Shown here: in pieces, positions 1 to 18,299 of the stretch
Numbering within the stretch: the first letter of the stretch is position 1
Layout of the letters: each line of letters begins with the position of its first letter
NCBI RefSeq assembly: GCF_030252325.1
Contig: NZ_CP126981.1
Coordinates: 4,154,001 to 4,218,000 of the forward strand
Origin: Candidatus Mycobacterium wuenschmannii
GTDB taxonomy: Bacteria; Actinomycetota; Actinomycetes; Mycobacteriales; Mycobacteriaceae
DNA: 64,000 nt
Reading direction: 5' to 3'
Notes under the pieces: model-generated
What the model saw: the letters and a program-made list of their open reading frames with translations, nothing else
Database searches by the model: none
Told to the model about the DNA's origin: nothing
Position numbers and translations under genes: made by a program

Positions 1-2238
1 GTCTACCGGTCGGTGGTCACGGTGCTACTCACGTTGGCGATGGTGGTCTTCGAGCTCGCCGCGGCCCGCGGCACGGTGGCATTCCTCGGCTATCACAAAG
101 TGATTCTGCTGTCGACATTCGCCACCAACCTGTTGGTGACGCTGGCGATCGCGGCGGCCACCGACTACGCGATCTTCCTGATCGGTCGCTACCAGGAGGC
201 GCGAGGCAAGGGCGCGTCGCGCGAAGACGCGTACTACGAGATGTTCTCCGGCACAGCACATGTGGTGCTGGGATCGGGGCTGACCATCGCGGGTGCGACG
301 TTCTGCCTGCACTTCACCAACCTGCCCTATTTCCAGACCCTGGGTATCCCGCTGGCGATCGGCATGGTGGTCGTGGTGGCCGCCGCGCTGACCCTCGGTC
401 CGGCCGTGATCTCGGTGGCGTCGCGGTTCCGTCAGACGCTGGAGCCCAAGCGCGACAATCGCATTCGCGGCTGGCGCAAGATCGGCGCGGTCGTGGTTCG
501 CTGGCCCGGTCCGATCCTAATCGCCACCATCGCGGTCGCGCTCGTCGGGCTGCTCACCCTGCCCGGCTACCGGACCAACTACAACGATCGCCATTACCTG
601 CCGGCCGATCTGCCGGCCAACTCCGGATACGCCGCGGCGGACCGGCATTTCTCCCAGGCGCGGATGAACCCCGAGTTGCTGATGATCGAAAGCGATCACG
701 ATCTGCGAAACTCCGCCGACTTCCTGGTGATCGACAAAATCGCCAAGGCCATCTTCCGGGTGCCGGGAATCGGTCGGGTGCAGGCGATTACGCGACCGCA
801 GGGTACCCCGATCGAGCACACCTCGATCCCGTTCCAGATCAGCATGCAGGGCGTCACCCAGCAGCTGAACCGGAAATATCAAGAAGACCAGATGGCTGAC
901 ATGCTCAAGCAGACCAACGAGATGCAGGAAACCATCGACAGCATGGAGAAGATGTCGAGTCTGACCCAGCAGATGACCGACATCATGCACACCATGGTCC
1001 AGAAGATGCACGCCATGACGATGGACATCGAGGAGTTGCGCGACCACATCTCGGAGTTCGACGACTACTTCCGGCCGATCCGCAGCTATTTCTATTGGGA
1101 GAAGCACTGTTTCGACATCCCGTCGTGCTGGGCACTGCGCTCAGTGTTCGACACCCTCGACGGCATCGACACGATGACCGATGACATCGAGAGCCTGCTG
1201 CCGATCATGGATCGCCTGGACAAGCTGATGCCACAGTTGACCGCGCTGATGCCGTCGATGCTCGCGAACATGCGCGACATGAAGAAGACGATGCAGACGA
1301 TGTATCAGAGCCAGAAAGGCTCGGCCGACCAGCAGGCCGAGGCGCAGAAGAACTCGACGGCGATGGGCAAGGCGTTCGACGAATCGAAGAACGACGAGTC
1401 GTTCTATCTGCCGCCGGAAACGTTCAACAACAAGGAATTCAAGCGCGGCATGAAGAACTTCATCTCACCCGACGGTCACGCGGTGCGGTTCATCATCAGC
1501 CACGACGGCGACCCGATGAGCGAGGAAGGCATTTCGCACATCGACGCGATCAAGAAGGCGGCCAAGGAAGCGCTCAAGGGCACGCCGCTAGAGGGGTCGA
1601 CGATGTATCTCGGCGGCACCGCCGCCACGTTCAAGGACATGAGCGACGGCAGCAACTACGACCTGCTGATCGCCGGAATCGCCTCGCTCTGCCTGATTTT
1701 CATCATCATGCTGATCATCACCCGAAGTGTGGTGGCATCGGCGGTGATCGTCGGAACCGTGCTGCTGTCGCTCGGAGCCTCGTTCGGGTTGTCGGTGCTG
1801 ATCTGGCAGCACCTGATCGGTATCGAACTGCACTGGATGGTGTTGGCGATGTCGGTGATCATCCTGCTGGCGGTGGGCGCCGACTACAACCTGCTGTTGG
1901 TGTCGCGGTTCAAGGAGGAGATCCACGCCGGCCTGAACACCGGCATCATCCGGTCGATGGGTGGCACCGGATCCGTCGTCACCTCGGCGGGGTTGGTGTT
2001 CGCGTTCACGATGATGACGATGGCGGTCAGCCAGTTGACGGTGATCGGTCAGGTCGGCACCACCATCGGCCTCGGATTGCTGTTCGACACCCTGATCGTG
2101 CGGTCACTGATGACGCCGTCGATCGCTGCGCTGATGGGCAAGTGGTTCTGGTGGCCGCAAGTGGTGCGTCAACGACCGAAACCCGCACCGTGGCCGGCGC
2201 CGGTCGCCGAGCGAGACGAGCGACTCGTAAAGGCCTGA
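1..2238 (+). CDS. MmpL family (RND) transporter, 5' end missing
   Basis: The reading frame is open from base 1, so the true start lies upstream; about 745 residues are visible of a protein that is usually 950-1000 long. MmpL proteins are inner-membrane RND transporters that move lipids or siderophores to the periplasm and cell wall using the proton gradient. Both membrane bundles are recognisable: [12 protein letters not shown] in the first and [12 protein letters not shown] in the second, each with the Asp-Tyr pair of MmpL proton relays. Between them lies a Met- and Gln-rich helical stretch (about bases 860-1330) that looks like the periplasmic coiled coil of the MmpL4/MmpL5 type. The protein ends soon after the last membrane helix, without the long tail of MmpL3. 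An MmpL4/5-like lipid or siderophore exporter is likely; the substrate cannot be read from the sequence. Confidence 0.93.
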   Translation, partial: VYRSVVTVLLTLAMVVFELAAARGTVAFLGYHKVILLSTFATNLLVTLAIAAATDYAIFLIGRYQEARGKGASREDAYYEMFSGTAHVVLGSGLTIAGATFCLHFTNLPYFQTLGIPLAIGMVVVVAAALTLGPAVISVASRFRQTLEPKRDNRIRGWRKIGAVVVRWPGPILIATIAVALVGLLTLPGYRTNYNDRHYLPADLPANSGYAAADRHFSQARMNPELLMIESDHDLRNSADFLVIDKIAKAIFRVPGIGRVQAITRPQGTPIEHTSIPFQISMQGVTQQLNRKYQEDQMADMLKQTNEMQETIDSMEKMSSLTQQMTDIMHTMVQKMHAMTMDIEELRDHISEFDDYFRPIRSYFYWEKHCFDIPSCWALRSVFDTLDGIDTMTDDIESLLPIMDRLDKLMPQLTALMPSMLANMRDMKKTMQTMYQSQKGSADQQAEAQKNSTAMGKAFDESKNDESFYLPPETFNNKEFKRGMKNFISPDGHAVRFIISHDGDPMSEEGISHIDAIKKAAKEALKGTPLEGSTMYLGGTAATFKDMSDGSNYDLLIAGIASLCLIFIIMLIITRSVVASAVIVGTVLLSLGASFGLSVLIWQHLIGIELHWMVLAMSVIILLAVGADYNLLLVSRFKEEIHAGLNTGIIRSMGGTGSVVTSAGLVFAFTMMTMAVSQLTVIGQVGTTIGLGLLFDTLIVRSLMTPSIAALMGKWFWWPQVVRQRPKPAPWPAPVAERDERLVKA

Positions 2239-2247
2239 CCGACAGCG

Positions 2248-3459
2248 CTATTCGATCGCACACGGCAGGCTCTTGACGCCGTGTACGAAGGTCGAGCGCA
2301 ACAGATCGGGCGGTGCGGTGGCGTGCAGATCGGGAAAGGCCGCCAGCAGCTTGTCGAGCACGACCCGCATCTCCATCCGGGCCAGGCCGGCGCCGAGGCA
2401 GAAGTGCGGTCCACCGGCGCCGAACGCGTAGTGCTCGCGGGCGTTGGCGCGGTGGATGTCGAAAACATCCGGGTCGGCGAACACGCTCGGGTCGTGGTTG
2501 GCCGCGACGTACCAGACCACCACCTTGTCGCCCTTCGCGATGTCGTGCGAACCCAGTGTGGTGTCGGTGGTCGCGGTCCGGCGCATGTGCAGAACGGGGG
2601 AGCACCAGCGCAACACCTCTTCGATGGCGTTGGCCTGTAAACCCTCGAAGTCGTTGGCCAGCAACCGCTTCTGGTCGGGATGTGCGCTGAGCAGGTGGAC
2701 CGCCCAGGCCAATCCGGTGCGGGTGGTGTCGTTTCCCGCGGCGGCCAGCAGCAGCACGAAGGAGCCGAACTCCTGCGGGGTGAGGCGGGTGCCGTCGATC
2801 TCGGCGAGCATCAGCTTCGAGGTGATGTCGTCGCCGGGATGCTGTCGCCGCTGCTCGCCGAGCGCGATGGTGTACTCGAAGAATTCGACGACGGCCTGCA
2901 CGCTTGTCGCGGCATCGCTCACATCGGTGTCCTGGACGCCGAGGATGAGGTCGATCAGCTCTCGCAGCCGGGGCCGGTCCGACGTCGGGATGTCGAGCAG
3001 GTCGGAGATCACTTGAAACGGCAGGTGCGCGCCGACGGTGTCGACGAAGTCGAAGCTGCGTGCTTCGCGGATCTGCTCGACGATGATGCCGGAGAGTTCA
3101 CCCACGTAATCCGTCAGCTTGCGAATCTCGCGGGGCGAGAACGCAACCTGCACGAGGCCGCGATACTGACGATGCTTGGGATCGTCCATCGCGATGATCG
3201 AGCCCATCATCTGCAGGATTTCCCGAGGCATGTCATCCATCGAGAATCCCTTTGTGCTGGTGAAGGTTTCGGGATCCCGTGTCACCGTACGCACGTCGGC
3301 GTAGGCCGTCACCGACCAGAAGCCCCTACCGTCTTCGGGCTGAATGAATTCGATGCCGCCGCTGCGGTCTCGAAGGGTGTGGAAGGCGTCGAGCCGCGAC
3401 GGGATGTCGCGGTCCCAGAAGGGGCTGAGATTGCCCGGGTTGAGTAGCGCAGTCTGCAT
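2248..3459 (-). CDS. Cytochrome P450
   Basis: A 403-residue soluble bacterial P450, a haem monooxygenase that takes electrons from a ferredoxin. The diagnostic motifs are present in order: the I-helix AAAGNDTTR (acid-Thr pair for oxygen activation), the K-helix EEVLRW (ExxR), and the haem loop FGAGGPHFCLGAG with Cys354 as the expected iron ligand. The length is normal for the family. It lies 65 bases downstream of a mycofactocin-type SDR gene on the same strand, so the two may be co-expressed and the SDR may oxidise the alcohol the P450 makes; that is inference. The resemblance is to mycobacterial P450s acting on sterol side chains or terpenoids, but the substrate is not determined by sequence alone. 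Confidence 0.95.
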   Translation of the reverse strand: MQTALLNPGNLSPFWDRDIPSRLDAFHTLRDRSGGIEFIQPEDGRGFWSVTAYADVRTVTRDPETFTSTKGFSMDDMPREILQMMGSIIAMDDPKHRQYRGLVQVAFSPREIRKLTDYVGELSGIIVEQIREARSFDFVDTVGAHLPFQVISDLLDIPTSDRPRLRELIDLILGVQDTDVSDAATSVQAVVEFFEYTIALGEQRRQHPGDDITSKLMLAEIDGTRLTPQEFGSFVLLLAAAGNDTTRTGLAWAVHLLSAHPDQKRLLANDFEGLQANAIEEVLRWCSPVLHMRRTATTDTTLGSHDIAKGDKVVVWYVAANHDPSVFADPDVFDIHRANAREHYAFGAGGPHFCLGAGLARMEMRVVLDKLLAAFPDLHATAPPDLLRSTFVHGVKSLPCAIE

Positions 3460-3487
3460 GGCGGCCTTCCGTCACGCAGGGACGTTT

Positions 3488-3505
3488 CCATACTTTTTGG
3501 TATGG
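3488..3505. promoter_or_regulatory. Inverted repeat between SDR and P450 genes
   Basis: CCATAC and GTATGG form a perfect 6-bp inverted repeat around a 6-base T-rich spacer, 29 bases upstream of the P450 start codon and 20 bases after the SDR stop. It could be an operator for the P450 gene or a small hairpin between the genes. No regulator gene is adjacent. Confidence 0.35.
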
Positions 3506-3524
3506 TGCAACGAAATGGCCTGTG

Positions 3525-4328
3525 TCAGTGGATGCGCGCGCTGCCGCCCAGTCCGATCTCGAGGACGCTGCCGGTGATGACGCCGGGGTCGGTGACCAGG
3601 TAGAGCACGCCGCGGCTGACGTCTTCGGGCTGCAGCCACGGCTGGGGGATCGGGTTGGCCTTCATCATCCGGCGCACCAGGTCGTCCGGGATGTCCTCGC
3701 CGCCGGCGGGTTGCACCATCGGTGTCTGGGTCGTGGTCGGACAGACGACGTTGATCGTCACGCCGTCCTTCGCGACCTCGAGGGCGGCAGATTTCGCCAA
3801 GCCGATGACGCCCCACTTGGTGGCGTTGTACGCGGCGAGGTCGGGGATGCCCATGCGTCCACCCATCGACGACGTGACGACGATCCGCCCGAAACGCTGT
3901 TGCCGCATTACGGGGATGGCCGCACGCAAGGTGTGGAACGCCCCGGTCAGGTTGGTGTCGATCAGTTGAGCCCACACGCCGTCGCTGACCTCGTCCAGCG
4001 GCCCGGTGCTGACGATGCCGGCGTTGGCCACCACGATGTCGAGGCTGCCCAGGTCGGCGACGGTCTGTCGCACCGCGGCCTCGACCGCGTTCCCGTCGCG
4101 CACGTCGAGGGTCAGTGGCACACATCGGCGACCGAGTTCGTCGACCAGCTTCGCGGTGACGCGGAGGTCGTCTTCGGTGCCGAGCGGGTAGGTCAGGTCG
4201 GCCATCGCGTTCGGGGCGTCGGCGACGACGATGTCGGCGCCCTCGGCGGCCAGCGCCAGCGCATGCGCGCGACCCTGTCCGCGAGCTCCACCGGTGATCA
4301 AGGCAACGCGTCCGTCCAAGGCACCCAT
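3525..4328 (-). CDS. Mycofactocin-type SDR oxidoreductase
   Basis: A 267-residue short-chain dehydrogenase that interconverts an alcohol and a carbonyl. The nucleotide-binding motif is TGGARGQGRAHA, followed by the extended segment ending in YPLGTEDDLRVTAKLVDELG. This insertion is characteristic of the mycofactocin-coupled SDRs (carveol-dehydrogenase-like), which keep NAD bound and pass electrons to the peptide cofactor mycofactocin. The catalytic elements are present: NAG, the Ser in VVTSSMGG and YNATK (YxxxK). It is followed by the P450 gene and is divergent from the SRPBCC gene across 64 bases. No mycofactocin biosynthesis gene is in the window. Cofactor coupling is inferred from family resemblance. 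Confidence 0.9.
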   Translation of the reverse strand: MGALDGRVALITGGARGQGRAHALALAAEGADIVVADAPNAMADLTYPLGTEDDLRVTAKLVDELGRRCVPLTLDVRDGNAVEAAVRQTVADLGSLDIVVANAGIVSTGPLDEVSDGVWAQLIDTNLTGAFHTLRAAIPVMRQQRFGRIVVTSSMGGRMGIPDLAAYNATKWGVIGLAKSAALEVAKDGVTINVVCPTTTQTPMVQPAGGEDIPDDLVRRMMKANPIPQPWLQPEDVSRGVLYLVTDPGVITGSVLEIGLGGSARIH

Positions 4329-4392
4329 AGCGGACGAAGTTACCAGCCGAGTAATCGCTTGCCGCGGGATTCATTTCGCCTACGCTCGCCCC

Positions 4393-4848
4393 ATGCGTGA
4401 ATCCGTGACCGTGCATATGGATGCGCCGGCTGACGACATCTGGGCGCTGGTGTCCGACGTCCGCAACACCGGCCGGTTCTCGCCGGAGACATTCGACGCG
4501 GAGTGGCTGGACGGGGCGACCGGGCCCGCTATCGGGGTCCGCTTCCGTGGGCACGTGAAGCGCAATGAGATCGGCCCGGTCTACTGGACAACCTGCCGGA
4601 TCACGGCGTGCGAGCCGGGTCGCGAGTTCGGCTTTCAGGTGCTCGTCGGCAATACGCCCGTCAACAATTGGCATTACCAATTCACGCCGACGCCGACGGG
4701 CACCGATGTCACCGAGTCGTTCTGGGTGAAAAACTACGGCATGCCGCGCTTCGTGCAATTTGTCTTCGGGGAGCTACGACGCCGTCGCAATATTCGCGAC
4801 ATGACGACGACGCTGGAGCGGATCCGCGCGGTCGTCGAATCGAGCTGA
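4393..4848 (+). CDS. SRPBCC (START-like) family protein
   Basis: A 151-residue single-domain protein. It begins [20 protein letters not shown], the typical first strand and helix of the polyketide-cyclase/START-like SRPBCC fold, and has the usual family length. Such proteins form a cavity for hydrophobic ligands; in mycobacteria most have no assigned function. The ATG at 4393 is chosen because the fold starts exactly there and the upstream frame overlaps the promoter of the divergent SDR gene. No signal peptide is seen, so it should be cytosolic. The tail is basic ([12 protein letters not shown]). Ligand unknown. Confidence 0.85.
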   Translation: MRESVTVHMDAPADDIWALVSDVRNTGRFSPETFDAEWLDGATGPAIGVRFRGHVKRNEIGPVYWTTCRITACEPGREFGFQVLVGNTPVNNWHYQFTPTPTGTDVTESFWVKNYGMPRFVQFVFGELRRRRNIRDMTTTLERIRAVVESS

Positions 4849-4933
4849 GAGACGCCCTTGCGCACGCTGCCCTGGCGGACCCGTCCGGGCTGAAACCGCA
4901 ACGGCGGGGTGGGCAGCCAATACGCTGCGTCGA

Positions 4934-7249
4934 ATGGGGTGGACCCGGAAAGGGTTTGGCGCGCTTATCGCGGTAGTGGCCGCGGTGGGTGGCTGGATGC
5001 CGCCCACCATGGCCCGCGCCGAAGGCCTCGCGTTGGTCACGAATCCGGTCGAACACGTCAATACGCTCATCGGCACCGGGACCGGTAGCGAGACGATGGG
5101 GGAGATCAACAACTTTCCCGGCGCCGCACTGCCGTTCGGGATGGTGCAGTATTCGCCGGACACCACCGATACCTACGCCGGCTACGACTTCCACAACAGC
5201 CGCTCGACCGGCTTCAGCATGAACCATGCCTCGGCGGGCTGCCCGACCTTCGGTGACATCCCGGTGCTGCCGACCACCACCCCGATCGGCTCCGAACCGT
5301 GGTCGGCGTGGGAAACCATCGCGCACGACGAGACCGAGGTCGGCACGCCCGGTTACTACGCGGTCCGATTCCCCGACACCGGGGTGAGCGCGGAACTGAC
5401 CGCGACGACGCGAACCGGTGTCGGTCGATTCCGCTATCCGGCCGACGGCCGACCCGCAATTCTTCACGTGCGCTCCGGCGGTTCGTTGGCAGGCAACACG
5501 GCGTCGAGCATTCAGATCGGCGAGGACAACGCCACGATCACCGGGTCGGCGACCACCGGTGGATTCTGCGGCGCCAAGAATTCCTACACCGTGTACTTCG
5601 CGACGAGGGTCAGTCGACCGTTTGGCGCGCACGGCACATTCGACGGGCATGCGGTCCATCCGGGCGCCCGTGCGGCCGACGCGCCCCAGGTCGGCGGATG
5701 GGTCGAGTTTCCGGCCGGCTCGGTCGTCGAAGTGCACACGGCGATCTCCTACGTCAGCATCGACGGCGCCCGCGCCAACCTGGCCGCCGAAGGCGAAAGC
5801 GGCTTCGACGTCGTCCGCCGAGCCGCAGCGCACGAGTGGAATGCGGCCCTGTCGCGGATCCGGGTGGCCGGCAGCAATGACGACGACATGCGGACGTTCT
5901 ACACGTCGCTCTATCGATCGTTATTGCACCCCAACGTGTTCAACGACGTCGACGGAAGCTACCCCGGTTTCGACGGAGCTGTTCGCACGGTGGGCAAGGG
6001 GCACACGCAGTACGCCAACTTCTCCGACTGGGACACCTACCGATGCCTGGCCGCCCTGCAGGCCTTGTTGTTTCCCCGACAGGCCGGGGACATGGCGCAG
6101 TCGCTGGTGAACGACGCCGCGCAGAGCGGCGCGCTCCCGCGCTGGGGCCTGGCCAATGCGTCGACGGCGATCATGACCGGAGACAACCCGGTGCCGCTCA
6201 TCGTCGGCCTGTACACGTTCGGCGGCAACGACTTTGACGCCAAGACGGCGTTGTACTACATGCTCAAGGCGGCCACCGAGGGCGGTAGGGGACTGGGCGA
6301 CTACGTGGAGCGTCCGATAGCGAAGAGCTATGCCGAGTACGGTTACCTGCCGCAGACCCGCCCGTTCGGCAGCGCCAACCCCTACCCCGGCGCCTCGGTC
6401 ACGCTGGAGTGGTCGGTGGACGACTTCGCAATCGCAAAGTTTGCCGAAGCGCTCGGGTTCGGCTCCGTCGCAACGGAATTCCAACGGCGCGCGCAGTTCT
6501 GGCGCAACCTGCTCAACCCGTCGAACGGCTACCTCTCGCCGCGCGACACCGCCGGCAGGTTCGCGCCCGGGCCGGGCTTGCAACTGCCCGATGAGGACCA
6601 CCTCGGGCAGGAGGGATTCGAGGAGGGCAACGCCGAGCAGTACCTCTGGATGGTGCCGCACAACGTCGCCGGTCTGGTCGGCGTGCTCGGCGGACCGTTG
6701 GCGGCCGGCCTGCGGCTCGACCTCTTCACCGCCGAAGTCAATGCCGGGCCGCACAAGCCGAACCTGTGGATCGGCAACGAACCGAACTTCGGTGTTCCGT
6801 GGCTGTACAACTACATCGGCCAGCCGTGGAAGACCCAACTGACCGTCGACCGGATCCGCCGTTCCGCCTTCGGTCCGACGCCCGACGGCGAACCCGGCAA
6901 CGACGACCTCGGCGCGCTGTCCAGTTGGTACGTTTGGGCCGCGCTCGGGCTGTATCCGGCCACCCCGGGAACGTCGGTGTTGACCGTCAACACACCGATC
7001 TTCGACCGGGCCGAGATCACCTTGCCGACCGGCAATCTGATCCGCATCTCGGCTCCGGGCGCGTCCGCCGGGCAGCAGTACATCGCCGGCCTAGGCATCG
7101 ACGGGCACCCCACGGATCTGACGTATCTGCCGGAGTCGATGATCCGAACCGGCGGCTCCGTCGACTTCGGGCTGTCGTCAGTCCCGAATCTCTTCTGGGG
7201 CAGCGCTCCATCCTCGGCGCCGCCGTCGTTCGACGGTCCCGACCGCTGA
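4934..7249 (+). CDS. Secreted glycoside hydrolase family 92 alpha-mannosidase
   Basis: A 771-residue exported enzyme. Residues 1 to about 30 form a signal peptide (Arg-Lys, a hydrophobic stretch, then ARA before the mature part). The mature protein opens with [20 protein letters not shown] and [16 protein letters not shown], hallmarks of GH92. The C-terminal half has [20 protein letters not shown] and [18 protein letters not shown], where the family's catalytic Glu and Asp residues lie. GH92 enzymes are calcium-dependent exo-acting alpha-mannosidases, mostly alpha-1,2. In a mycobacterium plausible targets are mannosylated wall glycans (lipoarabinomannan, lipomannan) or environmental mannans; this is inference. 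The gene stands alone between the SRPBCC gene and the HExxH protein. Confidence 0.93.
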   Translation: MGWTRKGFGALIAVVAAVGGWMPPTMARAEGLALVTNPVEHVNTLIGTGTGSETMGEINNFPGAALPFGMVQYSPDTTDTYAGYDFHNSRSTGFSMNHASAGCPTFGDIPVLPTTTPIGSEPWSAWETIAHDETEVGTPGYYAVRFPDTGVSAELTATTRTGVGRFRYPADGRPAILHVRSGGSLAGNTASSIQIGEDNATITGSATTGGFCGAKNSYTVYFATRVSRPFGAHGTFDGHAVHPGARAADAPQVGGWVEFPAGSVVEVHTAISYVSIDGARANLAAEGESGFDVVRRAAAHEWNAALSRIRVAGSNDDDMRTFYTSLYRSLLHPNVFNDVDGSYPGFDGAVRTVGKGHTQYANFSDWDTYRCLAALQALLFPRQAGDMAQSLVNDAAQSGALPRWGLANASTAIMTGDNPVPLIVGLYTFGGNDFDAKTALYYMLKAATEGGRGLGDYVERPIAKSYAEYGYLPQTRPFGSANPYPGASVTLEWSVDDFAIAKFAEALGFGSVATEFQRRAQFWRNLLNPSNGYLSPRDTAGRFAPGPGLQLPDEDHLGQEGFEEGNAEQYLWMVPHNVAGLVGVLGGPLAAGLRLDLFTAEVNAGPHKPNLWIGNEPNFGVPWLYNYIGQPWKTQLTVDRIRRSAFGPTPDGEPGNDDLGALSSWYVWAALGLYPATPGTSVLTVNTPIFDRAEITLPTGNLIRISAPGASAGQQYIAGLGIDGHPTDLTYLPESMIRTGGSVDFGLSSVPNLFWGSAPSSAPPSFDGPDR

Positions 7250-7343
7250 CCCGGATGTGCGCTATGTCAGGCAATCATGTGAACCCGGCATGAGTCGTTT
7301 GCGAGCCCGGATCGGATGCGTGTTTGCTGCTTAGCCTGATCGC

Positions 7344-8549
7344 ATGGCGATGCGATCAACGCGCTTCATCGGAGACGACGTTCTGAACGGTTGCCAGTCC
7401 GGACAGTGGGTGTTGTCGGCAGACGACGACGATCTCGCCGTGATGCGGGTGCAGGAGGCGCTGACCGTTCTCGGTTACAACCCGGGCAAACTCGACGGAG
7501 TCTTCGGCACCAACACCGGCAACGCCGTCAAGGCGTTCAAGCGCGCCCAGGGCCTGTCGCCGGCGGATGCGGTCGTCGGACCCGGCACGTCGACGGCGTT
7601 GGACAACGCGATGTATCACAACCCGCCTTATCTCGACCCTTGGTTCGGTGAAGTGGCCCCCTGGGTGCTGAATCAGGTCGTCGAGCCCTTCGTCGGCTTC
7701 GAGTTGAACTATCTGATCACCCGGCCGCTCAACACGATTCGCCACGACGTCGGCTTCGCGATGCTATCGCTGCTACGGGACGAGATCTGCCTGGCGATGG
7801 TCTCGCAGAACCGCACCGCGGGCATCCCCGACCTACGCGTGGACGAGGATTCGAGAGCCAGCGTCGCAAACCTCACGGGATCGGCCATCTATGTGCCGTT
7901 CACCGGGCCGGACGCCATCACCCGCGGGATCATCGGGTTTCGTGACACCACCATCATGGGACGCCGGTTTCATACCAACAAGCAGGGAAAGAAGGCCAAG
8001 GTCACGCTGCGATCGGCCTTGATTCACGAGCTCACCCACATGCGCAACGTCGACAGCGGTGCGCTGCAGGTGACCGAGGACGACGGCTCGGTGTTCCTCG
8101 ATCCGAATGTCGCGGTAGCTCTTTCGGCGTCGGGCGACATGACGAGAGAGGTGTATGTCCACTTCATTCAAGAGGTGGTCGCCTCACACGTCGAATGGGT
8201 CGGGCAACAGGAAGAGGCCGGTAATCCCTTCGCCGCACGGTTCCTCGACCCCGCTGCCCTGACCGAAGCGGTGCACTACTACTTCACCAGCGTCGACTCG
8301 GGATGGTTCCGCGACAACGGCTATATGGCGGCGTGCGTCGCCGCAGGCGACCTCGGCATCTACCGGCAGGCCGCGCTCTGGCTCAGGGCCGCATCGAGTC
8401 TCGTATTCGCCGACAACTCCGAGCTTGACGCGATCAGTACCCGGTTGTTCCAGGACGCCGCCGACGAGGCGGAGCGCCTGGCCAATAACCCCGGTGCACA
8501 ACATGTTCCACCCGACGGGGTAGCGACCCTACCCCGGGACTACAGCTAG
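7344..8549 (+). CDS. Peptidoglycan-binding domain plus HExxH putative metallopeptidase
   Basis: A 401-residue protein with two recognisable parts. Residues 28-90 are a PG_binding_1 domain (VMRVQEALTVLGYNPGKLDG, then FGTNTGNAVKAFKRAQGL). Residues 224-236 contain IHELTHMRN, a zincin motif with His228, Glu229 and His232 as candidate zinc ligands and catalytic base. A third ligand may be in the helix FIQEVVASHVEW (about residue 270), but this is uncertain. No signal peptide or membrane segment is visible, which is odd for a wall-binding protein; the domain may recognise something else or export may be non-classical. Its stop is 5 bases from the stop of the giant gene on the opposite strand. The substrate is unknown. 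Confidence 0.75.
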   Translation: MAMRSTRFIGDDVLNGCQSGQWVLSADDDDLAVMRVQEALTVLGYNPGKLDGVFGTNTGNAVKAFKRAQGLSPADAVVGPGTSTALDNAMYHNPPYLDPWFGEVAPWVLNQVVEPFVGFELNYLITRPLNTIRHDVGFAMLSLLRDEICLAMVSQNRTAGIPDLRVDEDSRASVANLTGSAIYVPFTGPDAITRGIIGFRDTTIMGRRFHTNKQGKKAKVTLRSALIHELTHMRNVDSGALQVTEDDGSVFLDPNVAVALSASGDMTREVYVHFIQEVVASHVEWVGQQEEAGNPFAARFLDPAALTEAVHYYFTSVDSGWFRDNGYMAACVAAGDLGIYRQAALWLRAASSLVFADNSELDAISTRLFQDAADEAERLANNPGAQHVPPDGVATLPRDYS

Positions 8550-8554
8550 CAGCG

Positions 8555-16320
<7,766 letters not shown>

Positions 16321-16455
16321 TCACGCGGGCGTGTTCCGGTGCGCGGTGCCCCGGTCGGAACGGGGCCAACGTTATGCCGGATCGGGGCCGGAGGGATAGA
16401 GGGATTTCCCTGGTATCTGGCATGAATATGGTGCGGACCGTTGTAGCGTCACGAC

Positions 16456-17511
16456 ATGGCTGACGGGCGTCTTGCTGATCCGGACCGTTCGCTCGAGACC
16501 GACCCTCGTTCCGATCCGCGCATGGTCGCGGCGCTGACGAAGTTCGGAATCGGCGGGAACATGCCTCTCGTCCCCATCACGATCGACGCGCCCCTCGACG
16601 AGCGCCTCGGCTACGCCGATATGTGCGAGGCCGGGATCGGCGCCGTCCTCGACGCCTTCGCCCCCGGCGTTCCCGACGCGGACGGCGTCACCACCACGAC
16701 CACGACCATCACCGGCGAGGACGGCAACGACATCACGTTGTACATCAGCAGACCTGAGACCGCGAGCCCGCTGCCGGCGGTCGTCCATCTACACGGCGGC
16801 GGCATGGCCATCGCCAGCGCCGCCGACGCGATGTACTCCCGCGTCCGCGAGTTCCTGGCGGCCAGCGGTCTGGTCGTCGTCGGCGTCGAATTCCGGAACT
16901 CCGGCGGAAAGCTTGGCCCGCATGCCTTCCCGGCCGGCCTGAACGACTGCGCAGCCGGTGTGCGGTGGGTCGCTGCCCATCGCGCGGAACTGGGTGTCAG
17001 CCACCTGATCGTGTCCGGCGAATCCGGCGGGGGCAATCTCACGCTGACGGTAGGGCACAAGGCCAAGCGGGAAGGCTGGCTGCACGAGATTGCCGGGTTG
17101 TATGCGCAGTGCCCATACATCTCGAACAAGTGGCACGAGGTGCCCGACGACTTCCCATCGCTGCGGGAGTGCGACGGCTACTTTGTGAGCCTGCAGCAGG
17201 CCGAGATGCTCGCCTCGATCTACGACCCGAGCGGCGAGCATGTGAACGACCCCACCTGCTTTGCCGGTTACGCGACAGCTGAAGATCTCAGCGGCCTTCC
17301 ACCGCATGTGATTTCGGTGAATGAGCTCGACCCGATGCGCGACGAAGGCTTGGACTACTACCGCCGACTTGTTCGCGCGGGCGTGCCGGCCGTCGGGAGA
17401 GTGGTCGCGGGTACCTGCCACGGGGGTGACTTGCTGTTCCCGGGTGTGATGCCCGATGTCTTTGCCGCGAGTATGCGCGATCTCAGCGGTTTCGCGAAGA
17501 GTCTCGGCTAG
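16456..17511 (+). CDS. Alpha/beta hydrolase, HSL-type esterase
   Basis: A 351-residue hydrolase of the hormone-sensitive-lipase group. The oxyanion-hole motif is VVHLHGGGMAIAS and the nucleophile elbow is SGESGGGN (GxSxG). The acid is likely the Asp of NELDPMRDEG and the His that of CHGGDLLF. Such enzymes cleave short- to medium-chain esters. No signal peptide is present. The gene is divergent from the giant gene pair across 183 bases. The N-terminal extension before HGGG (about 110 residues) is typical of mycobacterial members. Substrate unknown. Confidence 0.92.
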   Translation: MADGRLADPDRSLETDPRSDPRMVAALTKFGIGGNMPLVPITIDAPLDERLGYADMCEAGIGAVLDAFAPGVPDADGVTTTTTTITGEDGNDITLYISRPETASPLPAVVHLHGGGMAIASAADAMYSRVREFLAASGLVVVGVEFRNSGGKLGPHAFPAGLNDCAAGVRWVAAHRAELGVSHLIVSGESGGGNLTLTVGHKAKREGWLHEIAGLYAQCPYISNKWHEVPDDFPSLRECDGYFVSLQQAEMLASIYDPSGEHVNDPTCFAGYATAEDLSGLPPHVISVNELDPMRDEGLDYYRRLVRAGVPAVGRVVAGTCHGGDLLFPGVMPDVFAASMRDLSGFAKSLG

Positions 17512-17552
17512 ATTCCGCACACTACTGATTTCGACCAGCAAGGAGGCGCGAC

Positions 17553-17948
17553 GTGACAATCGCGAAAATAGCTGCAGCCCCGGTGCTTTGGTGCGGCCTG
17601 CTGATGGGTGCCGCGCTGCAGCCGGCCGGACTCGCGCATGCCGCGCCCGGTGCGACCTTCACGATCGTGAACAACACCGGCAAGGACATGTGGTTGGACG
17701 AGTGGTTCCTCGAGACGCCGGCGTCCGCCACGTTCGGGCCAGGGCGGGTGCCGCCGGGCTCCTACACCGTCCGTACCAAGAGCGACTCGGAACTCCAAGC
17801 GAAGTTCACCCTCGGCGATCAACGGCATGCCATGGTCTCGATGAAGGTGACCAACGGCGTACCGCAGATTCAGTGCCTGACGAACTACGGCAACTGCTCA
17901 CCGCGCGGCAACTGGGCGAACGACTCCACGGCGACGTTCACCTCCTAG
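17553..17948 (+). CDS. Small secreted protein
   Basis: A 131-residue protein starting at GTG with a strong ribosome site (AAGGAGG, 6 bases upstream). Residues 1-30 are a signal peptide ending in AHA before APGATFTIVNNTGKDMW. The mature part is about 100 residues, rich in beta-forming residues, with two Cys near the C-terminus (QCLTNYGNC) that probably form a disulphide. The phrase FTIVNNTGKDMWLDEWFLE recalls small proteins that bind or inhibit other proteins outside the cell, but no family is recognised. It sits 41 bases after the esterase and may share its transcript. Confidence 0.8.
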   Translation: MTIAKIAAAPVLWCGLLMGAALQPAGLAHAAPGATFTIVNNTGKDMWLDEWFLETPASATFGPGRVPPGSYTVRTKSDSELQAKFTLGDQRHAMVSMKVTNGVPQIQCLTNYGNCSPRGNWANDSTATFTS

Positions 17949-18256
17949 CAAATTCTTGGAACGGCTCGCCGGGGCACCGGATACGGGGTGTTCCGAGCAC
18001 CGACCCTCGCCGACCGCAGCCTCTCTTAGAAAAACATATGCGGGACTTGGCCGCGACTCAGGTTTTATGTGCGTTTGACCGCTGCCACTCTGGTGAACCC
18101 CCGATGGGCCCCACACCGACGGATCGGTTTGGGAAAAGACTCTTGAACTGGTCTTATGCTGCGGGATAGTAGCCGGATACCTGACCGGCTCGGAGGCCAT
18201 TGCCGTACGGCCACATCTCCGGCCGTGCATCTATGAGTTGTTTTAGAGTATCTAAT

Positions 18257-18275
18257 TAAGGTAAGGCAACCCTAT
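18257..18275. promoter_or_regulatory. Candidate IdeR/DtxR iron box 1
   Basis: The 19-base site TAAGGTAAGGCAACCCTAT matches the DtxR/IdeR consensus TTAGGTTAGGCTAACCTAA at 14 of 19 positions by hand alignment. It is 76 bases upstream of the start codon at 18352 and overlaps a possible -10 region, where a bound repressor would block transcription when iron is plentiful. Confidence 0.5.
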
Positions 18276-18280
18276 TAAGA

Positions 18281-18299
18281 TCAGGTTTCTCTAAGTTAA
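18281..18299. promoter_or_regulatory. Candidate IdeR/DtxR iron box 2 (weaker)
   Basis: TCAGGTTTCTCTAAGTTAA matches the same 19-base consensus at 13 positions. It begins 24 bases after box 1, on the same face of the helix within error, as in mycobacterial promoters with tandem iron boxes. On its own it would not be convincing. Confidence 0.35.

Noticed and set aside
3472..4758. 428-codon open frame on the minus strand across the SDR and SRPBCC genes
   Set aside because: Arg-rich sequence without domain; both genes it overlaps carry clear family motifs.
17456..18169. 237-codon plus-strand frame over the end of the esterase and the small secreted protein
   Set aside because: The frame from GTG 17553 has a perfect ribosome site and signal peptide; this one has neither.
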